Shown: positions 26,445 to 35,117 of the stretch, one piece after another | Position numbering within the stretch: the first letter of the stretch is position 1 | Layout of the letters: the number at the start of each line of letters is the position of its first letter | Assembly: GCF_001704115.1 (NCBI RefSeq) | Contig: NZ_CP016895.1 | Location: forward strand, 2,108,001-2,172,000 | Reading direction: 5' to 3' | DNA: 64,000 nt | From: Acinetobacter larvae | Lineage (GTDB): Bacteria > Pseudomonadota > Gammaproteobacteria > Pseudomonadales > Moraxellaceae | Notes under the pieces: generated by a model | The model's database searches: none | The model's input: the letters and a program-made list of their open reading frames with translations, nothing else | Told to the model about the DNA's origin: nothing | Translations under genes and position numbers: made by a program

Positions 26445-29069
26445 ATGACCCTCAGTGAAATAGCAACTGATCTCTCCTCGCATACCCCAATGATGCAGCA
26501 ATACCTCAAAGTTAAAGCACAACATCAACACGCTTTGCTGTTTTATCGGATGGGAGATTTTTATGAATTATTTTTTACTGATGCACAAAAAGCAGCCAAA
26601 CTACTTGGTATTACGCTGACCCATCGCGGTAAAAGTAATGGTCAACCCATTCCAATGGCAGGGGTGCCTTATCATGCAGCAGAGGGTTATTTAGCACGTT
26701 TAGTAAAAAAAGGCGAAACCGTCGCAATCTGCGAACAAGTGGGTGAAGTTACAGGTAAAGGCCCCGTAGAACGAGCAGTGGTCCGAATTATTACCCCTGG
26801 CACCCTGACGGATGATGCATTATTAGGTGCGCATCAAAGCTCAAATCTGGTTGCTATTTGTGTGCAACAGCAACAAATAGGCTTAGCGCTGTTAGACATT
26901 AGCGCGAGTATTTTTAAAGTTCAGCAGCAAACTTTTGATCCAGATCGTTTGGCATTAGAACTGGCAAGGCTTTGTCCAAGTGAAATTTTAATTGATGAAG
27001 ATTTAGTCGACTTACAAATTATTGAACAGATTAAAAAAAACCTAGACTGCCCCATAAGTAAACGTCCAAATGTAGACTTTAATCTCAATAATGCAGAAAA
27101 AACCCTGTGTGATCAGCTTCGGGTAGCAACATTAGCGGGATTTGGTATTGACCATTTACCACTGGCAAAAGCTGCCGCTGCTGCCTTAATTCATTATGCC
27201 AAAGAAACACAAAAAACAGCTCTCCCGCATATTTGTTCGTTACAGCTTGAACAAAGCAGTGATTTCATAGCTTTAGACCCTGTGACACGACGTAACTTAG
27301 AAATTACCGAAGCACTGTTTGAGCATGGCACCTCATTATTTGAACTCATCAATGATTGCCAAACGGCTATGGGGGGACGTCTTTTACGCCGCAATTTGAT
27401 GCAGCCTATTCGTGATACCGCGATTTTAGATCAACGTTTGGATGCGATTGAACATGTCTTAACAGGTGATCACAGTACGCCTATCCGTGATGTACTTAAA
27501 GATATCAGTGATATCGAACGTGTACTCAGTCGAGTGGCCTTAGGAAGTGCACGTCCACGAGATTTAGTGCAACTTCGCCAAGGCTGTGGGCAATTGCCGG
27601 CTTTAAAACAAAGTCTATCTGCGATTATTCAACAATACCCACAGAGCTTGATTCAACAACTGGCTGAAGAACTTGGAGATTTTCAAGGCTTACATCAACA
27701 ACTCCTACTCGCAATTGCTGAAAATCCACCAGTCTTATTAAGGGATGGCAATGTCATCGCTGAAGGGTATGATGTGGAACTGGATGAACTCAGACAAATT
27801 CGCGATCATGCTGGTAAATTCTTACTAGATCTCGAAATAAAAGAACGAGAACATACAGGCATACAAACCTTAAAAATTGGCTATAACCGTGTCAGTGGCT
27901 ACTATATTGAACTCAGTCGCGCACAAGCAGAAAATGCACCGGCGCATTTTATCCGTCGTCAAACACTGAAAAATACTGAACGTTATATCACTCCAGAACT
28001 TAAATCTTTTGAAGATAAAGTCTTATCAAGCGAATCACGTGCCTTAGCACGCGAAAAAATGCTATTTGAACAACTACTTGATGAACTCCGTACCCATCTT
28101 GGTGAATTACAACAAATGACCGCAGCCATCGCGCAGTTAGACGTGATTTGTAACTTTGCCAAACAAGCACAATTACAACGTTGGTGTAGACCAAGCTTTA
28201 GTCCAGAAATCGGTATACGTATAGAGGCTGGACGACATCCGGTTGTCGAAGCGATCAATAAATCTCCATTTACCCCCAATAACACACACTTAGATTTCCA
28301 GCATCGTATGGCAATCATTACGGGTCCTAATATGGGAGGTAAATCAACCTATATGCGACAAACCGCCTTAATTAGCTTATTAGCCTATTGTGGTAGCTTT
28401 GTTCCAGCACAATCTGCGTGCTTAGGTCCGATCGATCGAATCTTTACCCGTATTGGCTCTGCCGATGACTTATCTTCAGGAAAATCGACCTTTATGGTGG
28501 AAATGACTGAAACAGCACAAATTTTACATCATGCTACGCAGCAGTCTCTGGTATTAATGGATGAAGTTGGGCGTGGCACCAGTACCTATGATGGTTTGTC
28601 CTTAGCTTGGGCCTGTGTACTTGATCTAACCAAACGCATTAAATGTTTATGCCTTTTTGCGACCCATTATTTTGAACTGACCGAGTTAGGGCATGAGATC
28701 GGCATAGATAATTATCACGTGACTGCAAAAGAAGTAAATGGTCAACTTATCTTGTTGCACAAAGTTCAAAGCGGTCCTGCCAGCCAAAGCCACGGTTTAC
28801 AGGTTGCAAAATTGGCAGGTATTCCTGTCGCTGTGATTCAAGAAGCACAAAAGCGTTTAAAAATTTTAGAAAAACAGCACATTCAACAGCAGCAAAAAAG
28901 CTTACAAAATGATTTATTTGCAGCCCCATCTGAAGCAGAAGTGGTCTATGTTGAAGTTGCACAAAGCTCACCAGTATTAGAACAATTACAGCATTTAGAT
29001 GTCGATGATCTCACACCAAGACAAGCACTGGATCAGCTTTACGCACTCAAAAAACTGTTAAAACAATAA
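26445..29069 (+). CDS. mutS: DNA mismatch repair protein MutS
   Basis: An 874-residue mismatch-recognition ATPase. The N-terminal clamp carries the mismatch-wedging FYELF motif ([20 protein letters not shown], residues about 31-50). The ATPase domain has Walker [16 protein letters not shown], then [20 protein letters not shown], Walker [17 protein letters not shown] and [10 protein letters not shown]. The C-terminus ends in the tetramer-type tail ([19 protein letters not shown]). Length and motifs are complete, so mismatch repair should be functional here. This matters for the many short tandem repeats in the window, since intact MutS normally limits slippage. Confidence 0.97.
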   Translation: MTLSEIATDLSSHTPMMQQYLKVKAQHQHALLFYRMGDFYELFFTDAQKAAKLLGITLTHRGKSNGQPIPMAGVPYHAAEGYLARLVKKGETVAICEQVGEVTGKGPVERAVVRIITPGTLTDDALLGAHQSSNLVAICVQQQQIGLALLDISASIFKVQQQTFDPDRLALELARLCPSEILIDEDLVDLQIIEQIKKNLDCPISKRPNVDFNLNNAEKTLCDQLRVATLAGFGIDHLPLAKAAAAALIHYAKETQKTALPHICSLQLEQSSDFIALDPVTRRNLEITEALFEHGTSLFELINDCQTAMGGRLLRRNLMQPIRDTAILDQRLDAIEHVLTGDHSTPIRDVLKDISDIERVLSRVALGSARPRDLVQLRQGCGQLPALKQSLSAIIQQYPQSLIQQLAEELGDFQGLHQQLLLAIAENPPVLLRDGNVIAEGYDVELDELRQIRDHAGKFLLDLEIKEREHTGIQTLKIGYNRVSGYYIELSRAQAENAPAHFIRRQTLKNTERYITPELKSFEDKVLSSESRALAREKMLFEQLLDELRTHLGELQQMTAAIAQLDVICNFAKQAQLQRWCRPSFSPEIGIRIEAGRHPVVEAINKSPFTPNNTHLDFQHRMAIITGPNMGGKSTYMRQTALISLLAYCGSFVPAQSACLGPIDRIFTRIGSADDLSSGKSTFMVEMTETAQILHHATQQSLVLMDEVGRGTSTYDGLSLAWACVLDLTKRIKCLCLFATHYFELTELGHEIGIDNYHVTAKEVNGQLILLHKVQSGPASQSHGLQVAKLAGIPVAVIQEAQKRLKILEKQHIQQQQKSLQNDLFAAPSEAEVVYVEVAQSSPVLEQLQHLDVDDLTPRQALDQLYALKKLLKQ

Positions 29070-29085
29070 CAAGTTTAAGAGAAAT

Positions 29086-29132
29086 AGCATTGATCTCAAT
29101 CGCGATAAAAGTGAAATATCGAGGTCAATGCT
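29086..29132 (+). terminator. Long hairpin downstream of mutS
   Basis: Arms AGCATTGATCTC (29086-29097) and GAGGTCAATGCT (29121-29132) pair at 11 of 12 positions, with an inner CGATA/TATCG pairing. No strong T run follows, so its role as a terminator is likely but not certain. The rest of the 380-bp spacer to fdxA is AT-rich and shows no gene. Confidence 0.5.
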
Positions 29133-29378
29133 GTACTTCTTTGTACCAGTTACCCTTGTTTTGGCTTTGATTTTACTGGTATGAAAATCACATTTAGCTC
29201 GATTTGCCGAAATGACAAATTTGATGAAAATTATTCTTGTTTTAAGTTATTGTATTTATTCATATCTATATGATTATTTCCTAAAAGAAATTTGACTTTT
29301 ATTATTAATAATTATCTATATAAATCATCAAGATAGCCCCAATTCATCGATATAAATAATAAATATCAATAAAAGCGA

Positions 29379-29408
29379 TTGTTACTTACCCCACTTTTTG
29401 CCTAAAAT
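29379..29408 (+). promoter_or_regulatory. Candidate sigma-70 promoter of fdxA
   Basis: A -35-like TTGTTA (29379-29384) and a -10-like TAAAAT (29403-29408) are spaced by 18 bp, about 45 bp ahead of the fdxA ATG. The match is moderate (4 of 6 and 5 of 6). Confidence 0.4.
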
Positions 29409-29452
29409 ATCCCGCTATTGATGAAGACTAAATTTTTTAGGTAGCTGTCGCC

Positions 29453-29776
29453 ATGGCCTTTGTTGTCACTGAAAATTGTATTAAATGTAAATATCAAGAC
29501 TGCGTAGAAGTTTGTCCAGTAGACTGTTTCTATGAAGGTCCAAACTTTCTTGTTATCAATCCAGACGAATGTATTGATTGCGCGCTATGTGAACCTGAAT
29601 GCCCTGCTAACGCTATTTTCTCCGAAGATGAGTTACCTGAGGGGCAAGAAGTATTCATTGAACTGAATGCGGAGTTAGCAGAAAAATGGCCGAACATTAC
29701 CCAGATCGGTGATCAACCAGAAGACCGTGAAGAATGGAATGGTAAACCAGACAAGCTACAATATCTTGAAAAATAA
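29453..29776 (+). CDS. fdxA: Seven-iron ferredoxin FdxA
   Basis: A 107-residue soluble electron carrier with one 3Fe-4S and one 4Fe-4S cluster. The N-terminal half shows the cysteine patterns [19 protein letters not shown] (residues about 9-27) and [17 protein letters not shown] (about 40-56). The C-terminal tail ([18 protein letters not shown]) is the conserved extension of Azotobacter-type FdI/FdxA. A canonical terminator follows. Its redox partner is not evident from the neighbours. Confidence 0.96.
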   Translation: MAFVVTENCIKCKYQDCVEVCPVDCFYEGPNFLVINPDECIDCALCEPECPANAIFSEDELPEGQEVFIELNAELAEKWPNITQIGDQPEDREEWNGKPDKLQYLEK

Positions 29777-29783
29777 TGAAGAA

Positions 29784-29809
29784 AGATCAGCTATGCTGGT
29801 CTTTTTTTT
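29784..29809 (+). terminator. Rho-independent terminator of fdxA
   Basis: The stem AGATCAGC / GCTGGTCT (one G-T pair) with loop TAT is followed by a run of eight T, directly behind the fdxA stop. Confidence 0.9.
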
Positions 29810-29905
29810 ATACTTAAGCCATACATTATTTTGCAATTTAGTCCTAACACACACTGCAAACTAGACTAGAATATCGTGCAATGACGTTATTTCCTTATTT
29901 CAATA

Positions 29906-30637
29906 ATGAAAGCAATTTATAAAGCCTCTCTCGCCAGTACTGTTTTACCGCTGTTTTTAACTGCATGTAATGTTCCTCCCGCGCCCACGCAACAAGGAAA
30001 TACCACGCCGCCAGTTATTATCCAACGCCCTATTCCTGAAAAAGATTTAGTTTTAGAACGTCCAGCACGACAAAAAATCACGCCTGCATCTTACCAACAA
30101 TGGCTGGGTCAAGCAGACAATTTAAAAAAAGTACGTGAATATGAACGTTTCTTAGAACAAAATAATGTTGGTCACATTGTTCCAAGCTTTGAGTTATTCC
30201 GCACTGCACGTGATTGGCAACGCTGTGGTCGTAGTGAATATATGGTACCTAGCCGTGAATTATGGCAAAACCAAGTTGAAACACTCAAAGTATTTAAATA
30301 TATGGTGGCAACTAAAACACTAACCGATTATGAAGTGACTTCTGTTTATCGCGATTTACCGCTCAATCAATGTGCTGGTGGCGCATCATCCTCTCGGCAC
30401 TTATTTAATTCAGCAATTGATTTTCGTATAGGTCCACAATACCCACAACCTGAAGATTATGCTTTTATTGAAAATACTAAATATAAATTATGTCAGTTCT
30501 GGAGCCAATATGGCCAACGCTTTAATATGGGCTTAGGGCTATATGCATCTGGTCAAATTCATATTGATACTCAAGGCTATCGTACCTGGGGACCCGATCT
30601 AACGCGCAATAGCTCAATGTGTTCTTCATTTCTTTAA
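29906..30637 (+). CDS. Peptidase M15-like lipoprotein
   Basis: A 243-residue protein. Residues 1-21 are a lipoprotein signal with lipobox LTAC, then a Pro-rich linker. The C-terminal half (about 105-235) fits the M15 zinc peptidase fold of D-Ala-D-Ala carboxypeptidases: SSRHLFNSAIDF offers the first His and Asp ligands, and LYASGQIHIDTQGYRTWG the last His. A role in trimming peptidoglycan at the periplasmic face is inferred. Cysteines CGR, NQC, LCQ and MCS may form disulfides. It stands alone after fdxA. Confidence 0.78.
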   Translation: MKAIYKASLASTVLPLFLTACNVPPAPTQQGNTTPPVIIQRPIPEKDLVLERPARQKITPASYQQWLGQADNLKKVREYERFLEQNNVGHIVPSFELFRTARDWQRCGRSEYMVPSRELWQNQVETLKVFKYMVATKTLTDYEVTSVYRDLPLNQCAGGASSSRHLFNSAIDFRIGPQYPQPEDYAFIENTKYKLCQFWSQYGQRFNMGLGLYASGQIHIDTQGYRTWGPDLTRNSSMCSSFL

Positions 30638-30750
30638 GGTATATATTGGTCTTATGTTTTGAGCAATTAATATACACCTCAACCAGATGATGATTGAACT
30701 AGCGCTTGAAAGGTATAGAATGCAGTAGTTTTAACTGCCGAGTACCGATA

Positions 30751-31416
30751 ATGCAACAGCAATGGGCTGAAATTGATCATTACATCGAATCGCATCTGAT
30801 ACCAGATGATCCAATTTTAAAGCAGACCTTAGCCTATACCGATGAACAAGGTTTACCTGATCATTTGGCCGTTGCAGCCAATCAAGGCATGTTATTACAA
30901 ATGCTGATTCAAATGAATCAAGTTAAACGTGTTTTAGAATTAGGTACTTTTGCCGCCTATAGTACCCTGTGGTTAGCACGTGCTTTACCCGATGATGGTT
31001 ATATCTTAACTATTGAAGGTCGTGAAGCACATGCCAATATTGGTCGTGAAAACATTGTACGCGCCCAGCTTAAACCCCAAATCGATTTACGTGTTGGACC
31101 TGCACGTGATATTTTGCTTGCATTACCTGAAAACACCCCCGCTTTTGATTTTATTTTTATCGATGCTGATAAACAAAGCTATCCAGAATATTTAGAACTT
31201 TGTCTAAAATATTGCCATTCAGGCAGTATTATTGTGCTAGATAATGTAGTACGTGCAGGAGATATTATCGATCCAGATAATCATAAACCGAGTATTGAAG
31301 GTCTGCGCACACTCTTTTCAACACTACAAAACCATCCACAAATTTTATCTTGTACCGCCTTACAAACTGTGGGGAGTAAAGGACATGATGGCTTTGCTAT
31401 AGCGATTGTTAAATAA
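30751..31416 (+). CDS. SAM-dependent O-methyltransferase
   Basis: About 221 residues of the class I, catechol-type O-methyltransferase family. The SAM loop VLELGTFAAYSTLWLARALP lies near residue 53, IEGREAHANIGREN follows, and the metal site is IFIDADKQSYPEYL with IIVLDNVVRAGDI. The start at 30751 (MQQQWAEIDHY) matches the family's usual opening; a TTG at 30706 would add 15 unlikely residues. The substrate is unknown. Confidence 0.87.
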   Translation: MQQQWAEIDHYIESHLIPDDPILKQTLAYTDEQGLPDHLAVAANQGMLLQMLIQMNQVKRVLELGTFAAYSTLWLARALPDDGYILTIEGREAHANIGRENIVRAQLKPQIDLRVGPARDILLALPENTPAFDFIFIDADKQSYPEYLELCLKYCHSGSIIVLDNVVRAGDIIDPDNHKPSIEGLRTLFSTLQNHPQILSCTALQTVGSKGHDGFAIAIVK

Positions 31417-31447
31417 CGATCTTTGCCTCTTCGATAAAAAATTATAA

Positions 31448-31478
31448 AAGGCTATTTCGAGATAATCAAAATAGCCTT
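31448..31478. terminator. Bidirectional terminator between convergent genes
   Basis: Ten-bp arms AAGGCTATTT (31448-31457) and AAATAGCCTT (31469-31478) sit between the convergent methyltransferase and UspA genes. On the minus strand the stem is followed by an AT-rich stretch with six T, so it best serves the UspA gene. Confidence 0.7.
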
Positions 31479-31503
31479 GTCATGGTGTTACTGCAAATCA
31501 ATG

Positions 31504-32346
31504 TTATTTGGTCACCAATAACGGGACTTCACAGTTACGAAAAATCGTAGTGGCAACACTTCCCAGAAAGAACTGATGGATTTTACTACGACTAAATGCC
31601 CCCATGACGATCAATTGAATTTGATGTTGTCGCTGATAATCTAAAATATTTTCTGCCACATCACCGTAACGATATTCTACAACCACGTCTAAACCCGCCT
31701 CTGTCAAGTATTGCAGAGGATAGTTTAAAATTTCTGCATGCTCACCCACATAAAGTAAATGACATTGCAATAATCTGAGTAAATCACTCTTGGCAATACG
31801 CTCTAACATTTTACGACAAGTTGCAGAATCATCATAAGCAAAGATAAAACGACGCGGCGGTTTATAACTCTCGCCTACAGTCATAACAGTACAGTTTGCA
31901 CCGCGAATAAAATTTTCAACATTACTGCCTAAAAATTTATTATTTTCTGCTGAACGCTCACCAACTCGACCAATAACAACGATATCATCTGCTTGTAAGA
32001 GGTTAAAACTTTGTTCCAAGAAATCGCCTTTTTCTTGAATATGACTTGGTGTAATACCATATTGCTGCTGAATGCTCTCGGAAATATGTTGCAGTAAATT
32101 ATTACTATAATCCAGCGCCAATTCACTTTGCTTCTGTTCTAAATCCGCCAGTTCTTTTAATAACATAGCGTTGCTTTCAAAGCCTATTACCCCACTGATT
32201 TCCCCCAAATGATAGCTAGCAGGATAATAATCTAACACTTGTAATAAGACCAATTCACGACCGGTCTTCGTTGCAATCCATGCGGCTGCATCTGCCAATG
32301 CCTGAATGCAAGGCGATGAGTCTATACAAGCAATTACACGTTTCAT
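31504..32346 (-). CDS. Universal stress protein with two UspA domains
   Basis: A 280-residue tandem UspA protein. The first domain starts RVIACIDSSPCIQALADAA, the second RRFIFAYDDSATCRKML near residue 160. Both have Asp in the first strand. The second has the ATP-binding-type loop VMGAFSRSKIHQFFLGSVAT (residues about 246-265); the first has VIGRVGERSAENNKFLGSNV. The ATG at 32346 with AGAGAGG upstream is chosen over a start 21 bp further out. Such proteins aid survival in stress or stationary phase. Confidence 0.9.
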   Translation of the reverse strand: MKRVIACIDSSPCIQALADAAAWIATKTGRELVLLQVLDYYPASYHLGEISGVIGFESNAMLLKELADLEQKQSELALDYSNNLLQHISESIQQQYGITPSHIQEKGDFLEQSFNLLQADDIVVIGRVGERSAENNKFLGSNVENFIRGANCTVMTVGESYKPPRRFIFAYDDSATCRKMLERIAKSDLLRLLQCHLLYVGEHAEILNYPLQYLTEAGLDVVVEYRYGDVAENILDYQRQHQIQLIVMGAFSRSKIHQFFLGSVATTIFRNCEVPLLVTK

Positions 32347-32496
32347 CGTTTTACCTCTCTCTGGCAATATGCCTCGGGTCTATTTATAAACTTTAACTTA
32401 GCATATCTTGCTTTAATCTATGGCATGAATATGCAAAAAAATATGACCATGGCGCTCAAGTGGTTAGCTTTTTATAGCCAATTTATAGTCGATCTA

Positions 32497-33111
32497 TCAT
32501 CTATGACGCTTAAATACTGCCGGGTTTCCAGCGACAACTGTTGCTGCTGCAACATCATGTGTCACCATACTGTGCATGCCGACAATAGCATGATCTGCAA
32601 TTTTTACCCCATCTCTGATACCAACATGTGCACCTAGCCAAACATCTCGCCCAACTTCAATCCCTTGCGAGCGTACAGCCTGTTGATATATGGGACTTTC
32701 TAAAGCCATACCATGATCAAAAGCATATAATGCACAGTAGGCAGCCAAACGAGCCTGATCGTGAATCATAATTCCTTTACGTCCGCCATCTAAAATACAG
32801 TGATGATTAATCGCGACTTCATCCCCTATCTGCAAGGGCCCATGTAATACACAATCCGCTGCAATAAAACTATGGTCACCAATAATAATGTCTCGACCAG
32901 GCTCAGCAAAAATATGTGCCAAAGGCGAAATAAAACAATTTTTACCGATATGCACCGTTTCCATCTGCATCAAATAAGCTTGATATTCTTGCTGCCATTG
33001 TTCAGCCCAAATCCGATGTTTATCTTTTAAACGCCAATATAACCACGGCATATAATTCAGACGATGCTGATGTTGGGTACGATACTTTAATAATGGATCC
33101 TCAGTGCTCAT
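32497..33111 (-). CDS. Left-handed beta-helix (hexapeptide) acyltransferase
   Basis: A 204-residue protein whose residues about 55-195 show the [LIV]-G-x4 hexapeptide pattern of trimeric acyltransferases (VHIGKNCFISPLAHIF, DIIIGDHSFIAADCVLHGPL, VGRDVWLGAHVGIRDGVKIA). It ends ATVVAGNPAVFKRH, as in maltose/galactoside O-acetyltransferases. The catalytic His may lie in AFDHGMALES. The acceptor is unknown. It is 21 bp from the YigZ gene in the same direction and likely co-transcribed. Confidence 0.83.
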   Translation of the reverse strand: MSTEDPLLKYRTQHQHRLNYMPWLYWRLKDKHRIWAEQWQQEYQAYLMQMETVHIGKNCFISPLAHIFAEPGRDIIIGDHSFIAADCVLHGPLQIGDEVAINHHCILDGGRKGIMIHDQARLAAYCALYAFDHGMALESPIYQQAVRSQGIEVGRDVWLGAHVGIRDGVKIADHAIVGMHSMVTHDVAAATVVAGNPAVFKRHR

Positions 33112-33132
33112 ATCAATACTGTTCTACAAAAC

Positions 33133-33720
33133 TTAAAGTTCATCATAATGAAGTTGCTCGCGCCCACGCGTGACATCTTGTATTTTTAAAGCAAAGCCTG
33201 CAATTTGATCTAATTTAAATTGCCCTTCAACCGCAACCCCCATTGCTAAATATTGCGTTTGATATTCAATCTGCAATTGTTGTAACTCATATTGCAAAAT
33301 AGGCCATTCATTAAATAAACACTGGAAACTTACGATTTTTTTGTGAATGAGTTCTATTTTTTCTGCTTGCAGTAAACATTGACCAGCACAACCACCATAC
33401 GCACGTACTAAACCACCTGTTCCAAGCTTAATACCACCAAACCATCGGTTCACCAAAACGATAACATTGGTTAATTCATTCCCCTCAATCGTCGCTAAAA
33501 TAGGTCGTCCAGCAGTTCCTGATGGCTCGCCATCATCATTAAAACGCACATCATGGCCAATTTTCCAAGCCCAACATTGGTGTGTAGTCGAAATATCTTT
33601 ATGCAATTCTAAAAATGCTTTCACATCCTGCTCATGGTCGACAGGTGCTGCGATTGCTTGAAAACGGCTTTTCTTTATTTCTTCTTCAAACTGATAGGTG
33701 CAATCAAGGGTAAATGGCAT
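33133..33720 (-). CDS. YigZ/IMPACT family protein
   Basis: A 195-residue protein of the YigZ (UPF0029) family. The N-terminal domain carries FEEEIKKSRFQAIAAPVDHE, HQCWAWKIG, NDDGEPSGTAGRPILATIE and VLVNRWFGGIKLGTGGLVRAY, all family hallmarks. The C-terminal ferredoxin-like part is weakly conserved. Family members are linked to translation control in eukaryotes; the bacterial role is unsettled. Confidence 0.92.
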   Translation of the reverse strand: MPFTLDCTYQFEEEIKKSRFQAIAAPVDHEQDVKAFLELHKDISTTHQCWAWKIGHDVRFNDDGEPSGTAGRPILATIEGNELTNVIVLVNRWFGGIKLGTGGLVRAYGGCAGQCLLQAEKIELIHKKIVSFQCLFNEWPILQYELQQLQIEYQTQYLAMGVAVEGQFKLDQIAGFALKIQDVTRGREQLHYDEL

Positions 33721-33821
33721 AAGTCAAAATAACTAGCAAATAAAAAGATCAATCAATGAGACTGAGTATACTGCGCTTTACGAGAAAAGACAGCGCTTGA
33801 GCTTTATTTTATAAAAAATAA

Positions 33822-33850
33822 AGCCTTATCTACATAGCGTAAATAAGGCT
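33822..33850 (-). terminator. Rho-independent terminator left from a lost gene
   Basis: On the minus strand AGCCTTAT and ATAAGGCT pair around a 13-base loop and are followed by TTATTTTTTAT, a good terminator. The only coding trace ahead of it is the OmpA-like relic at 33875-33937. An overlapping palindrome (GCTTTATTTT/AAAATAAAGC, 33801-33824) shares bases with it and could form instead. Confidence 0.65.
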
Positions 33851-33874
33851 CTAGTTACCTGAATAAATTACAAT

Positions 33875-33937
33875 TTACTTTTTCATTCCTGTAATTTCAA
33901 CACTGACACGACGGTCATAAACTCCCACCCCGAACTC
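33875..33937 (-). pseudogene. 3' relic of an OmpA-domain gene, possibly tpgA
   Basis: Twenty codons read FGVGVYDRRVSVEITGMKK and stop, which resembles the last strand of an OmpA/MotB peptidoglycan-binding domain (the DRRV motif). An in-frame TAA cuts it upstream, and no more of the domain is seen up to the IS5-family element at 34128. In Acinetobacter a gene for an OmpA-domain protein (TpgA) lies just downstream of the trimeric autotransporter gene, which is the position found here. The rest of 33938-34127 holds only short, broken frames. The identity is inference from position and a short match. Confidence 0.4.
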
Positions 33938-34127
33938 TTAATCATCTTCTTTTGCCACTGTAGCTAAAACATCAGTTAAGAAACTCACCAATCCCACTAC
34001 AAAGTAATACCCCCATTTTTAGTTGAATATAAATGTAATTTTTAAAAATTTTAGACTTCTTTCTCAATTAAATCATTTTGATATTTCACCATCTTTTGGG
34101 TTATTAAATAAAATTAAAATATGATTA

Positions 34128-34984
34128 GGGTGTGTTGACATTTGTTGCCTAAAAAAATAGCGAGGTAGTAAAATCAAATCGCCAAACGTAATTTTACACT
34201 CGCTATGCCTCGTACAATATTAAATGATCAACACTGGTCTAAGTTAAAATCTATTTTCAGACATTTTAATATTTATCTCAAATTAAATTTACGAAATTTT
34301 ATTGAAGCCATCTTATTTCGTATTAGAACGGGATGTCCTTGGAGAGATTTACCTAAAGAATTTGGTAATCATAATTCAATCTTTAAAAAATATAATCGTT
34401 GGTCTAAAAATGATAAGCTTATGAATATATTTAAGTTATTTAGTAAACATGCTGACAAAGAATGGATTTTTATTGATGGCAGTCACGTCAGAGCACATCA
34501 ACATTCAGCAGGAATTAAGCATCAAGACATTTCTAAAAGTATCGGTGGTAATAGCTCTAAAATACATTTAGCAACTGATTCTAATGGTAATCCAATAGAC
34601 TTTATTATTTCTGACGGGACATCTCATGACATAAAAATTGCCCCAGCCCTAGTATCAAAACTGGATTTGACTGAATCAGAAATACTATGTGCTGATAAAG
34701 GTTATGACTCTGAAAGTCTGAGAAATCAAATTGAAGCGACTAAAACAAAAGCGAACATTCCTAAAAAATCCAACACAAAATCCAGTAATGATTATATGGA
34801 CTGGTATATGTATAAAATCAGGCACTTAGTTGAGAATACATTCTGCAGATTGAAACAGTTCAGAGGAGTTGCTACACGATATGACAAGCTAAAGCGTAAT
34901 TATCAAAGTGCTGTTGCCTTAGCTTGTATCTATATTTGGTTGCCTCTTTAGATCAATTTATCGACTGTAAATGTCAACACACCC
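34128..34984 (+). mobile_element. IS5-family insertion sequence, 857 bp
   Basis: Inverted ends GGGTGTGTTGACATTT (34128-34143) and its complement ending at 34984 bound one transposase gene. Flanking TA (34126-34127 and 34985-34986) is the likely target duplication. It is a different element from the IS5-type copy at 18578. It lies between the terminator of the autotransporter gene and the OmpA-like relic. Confidence 0.9.
34205..34951 (+). CDS. IS5-family transposase
   Basis: A 248-residue single-frame transposase. The N-terminal part shows the DUF4096-type domain (LRNFIEAILFRIRTGCPWRDLPKEFG). The catalytic residues are in WIFIDGSHVRAHQHSAG (first Asp), EILCADKGYDSESLR (second Asp) and HLVENTFCRLKQFRGVATRYDK (Glu). 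Length and motifs are complete, so it may be active. Confidence 0.92.
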   Translation: MPRTILNDQHWSKLKSIFRHFNIYLKLNLRNFIEAILFRIRTGCPWRDLPKEFGNHNSIFKKYNRWSKNDKLMNIFKLFSKHADKEWIFIDGSHVRAHQHSAGIKHQDISKSIGGNSSKIHLATDSNGNPIDFIISDGTSHDIKIAPALVSKLDLTESEILCADKGYDSESLRNQIEATKTKANIPKKSNTKSSNDYMDWYMYKIRHLVENTFCRLKQFRGVATRYDKLKRNYQSAVALACIYIWLPL

Positions 34985-35040
34985 TAAACTATTCCTCATT
35001 TCCAAAAATTTCTATGTCAAAGTTAGAAAATTACGCTTCA

Positions 35041-35064
35041 AAAAAAACCACCTCCGCAGAGGTG
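35041..35064 (-). terminator. Rho-independent terminator of the autotransporter gene
   Basis: On the minus strand CACCTC and GAGGTG form a stem with loop TGCG, followed by GG and at least seven T. It lies about 55 bp behind the autotransporter stop codon. Confidence 0.85.
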
Positions 35065-35117
35065 ATCTTTCTTGTTTCAAAAAATTAAATTAGATCGGTA
35101 TTTTTAGCAATATCAGC

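Noticed and set aside
33938..34127. A short hydrophobic minus-strand frame ending FLTDVLATVAKEDD
   Set aside because: It has no start codon or ribosome site, a stop lies a few codons upstream, and no family is recognised; it may be a relic but supports no call.
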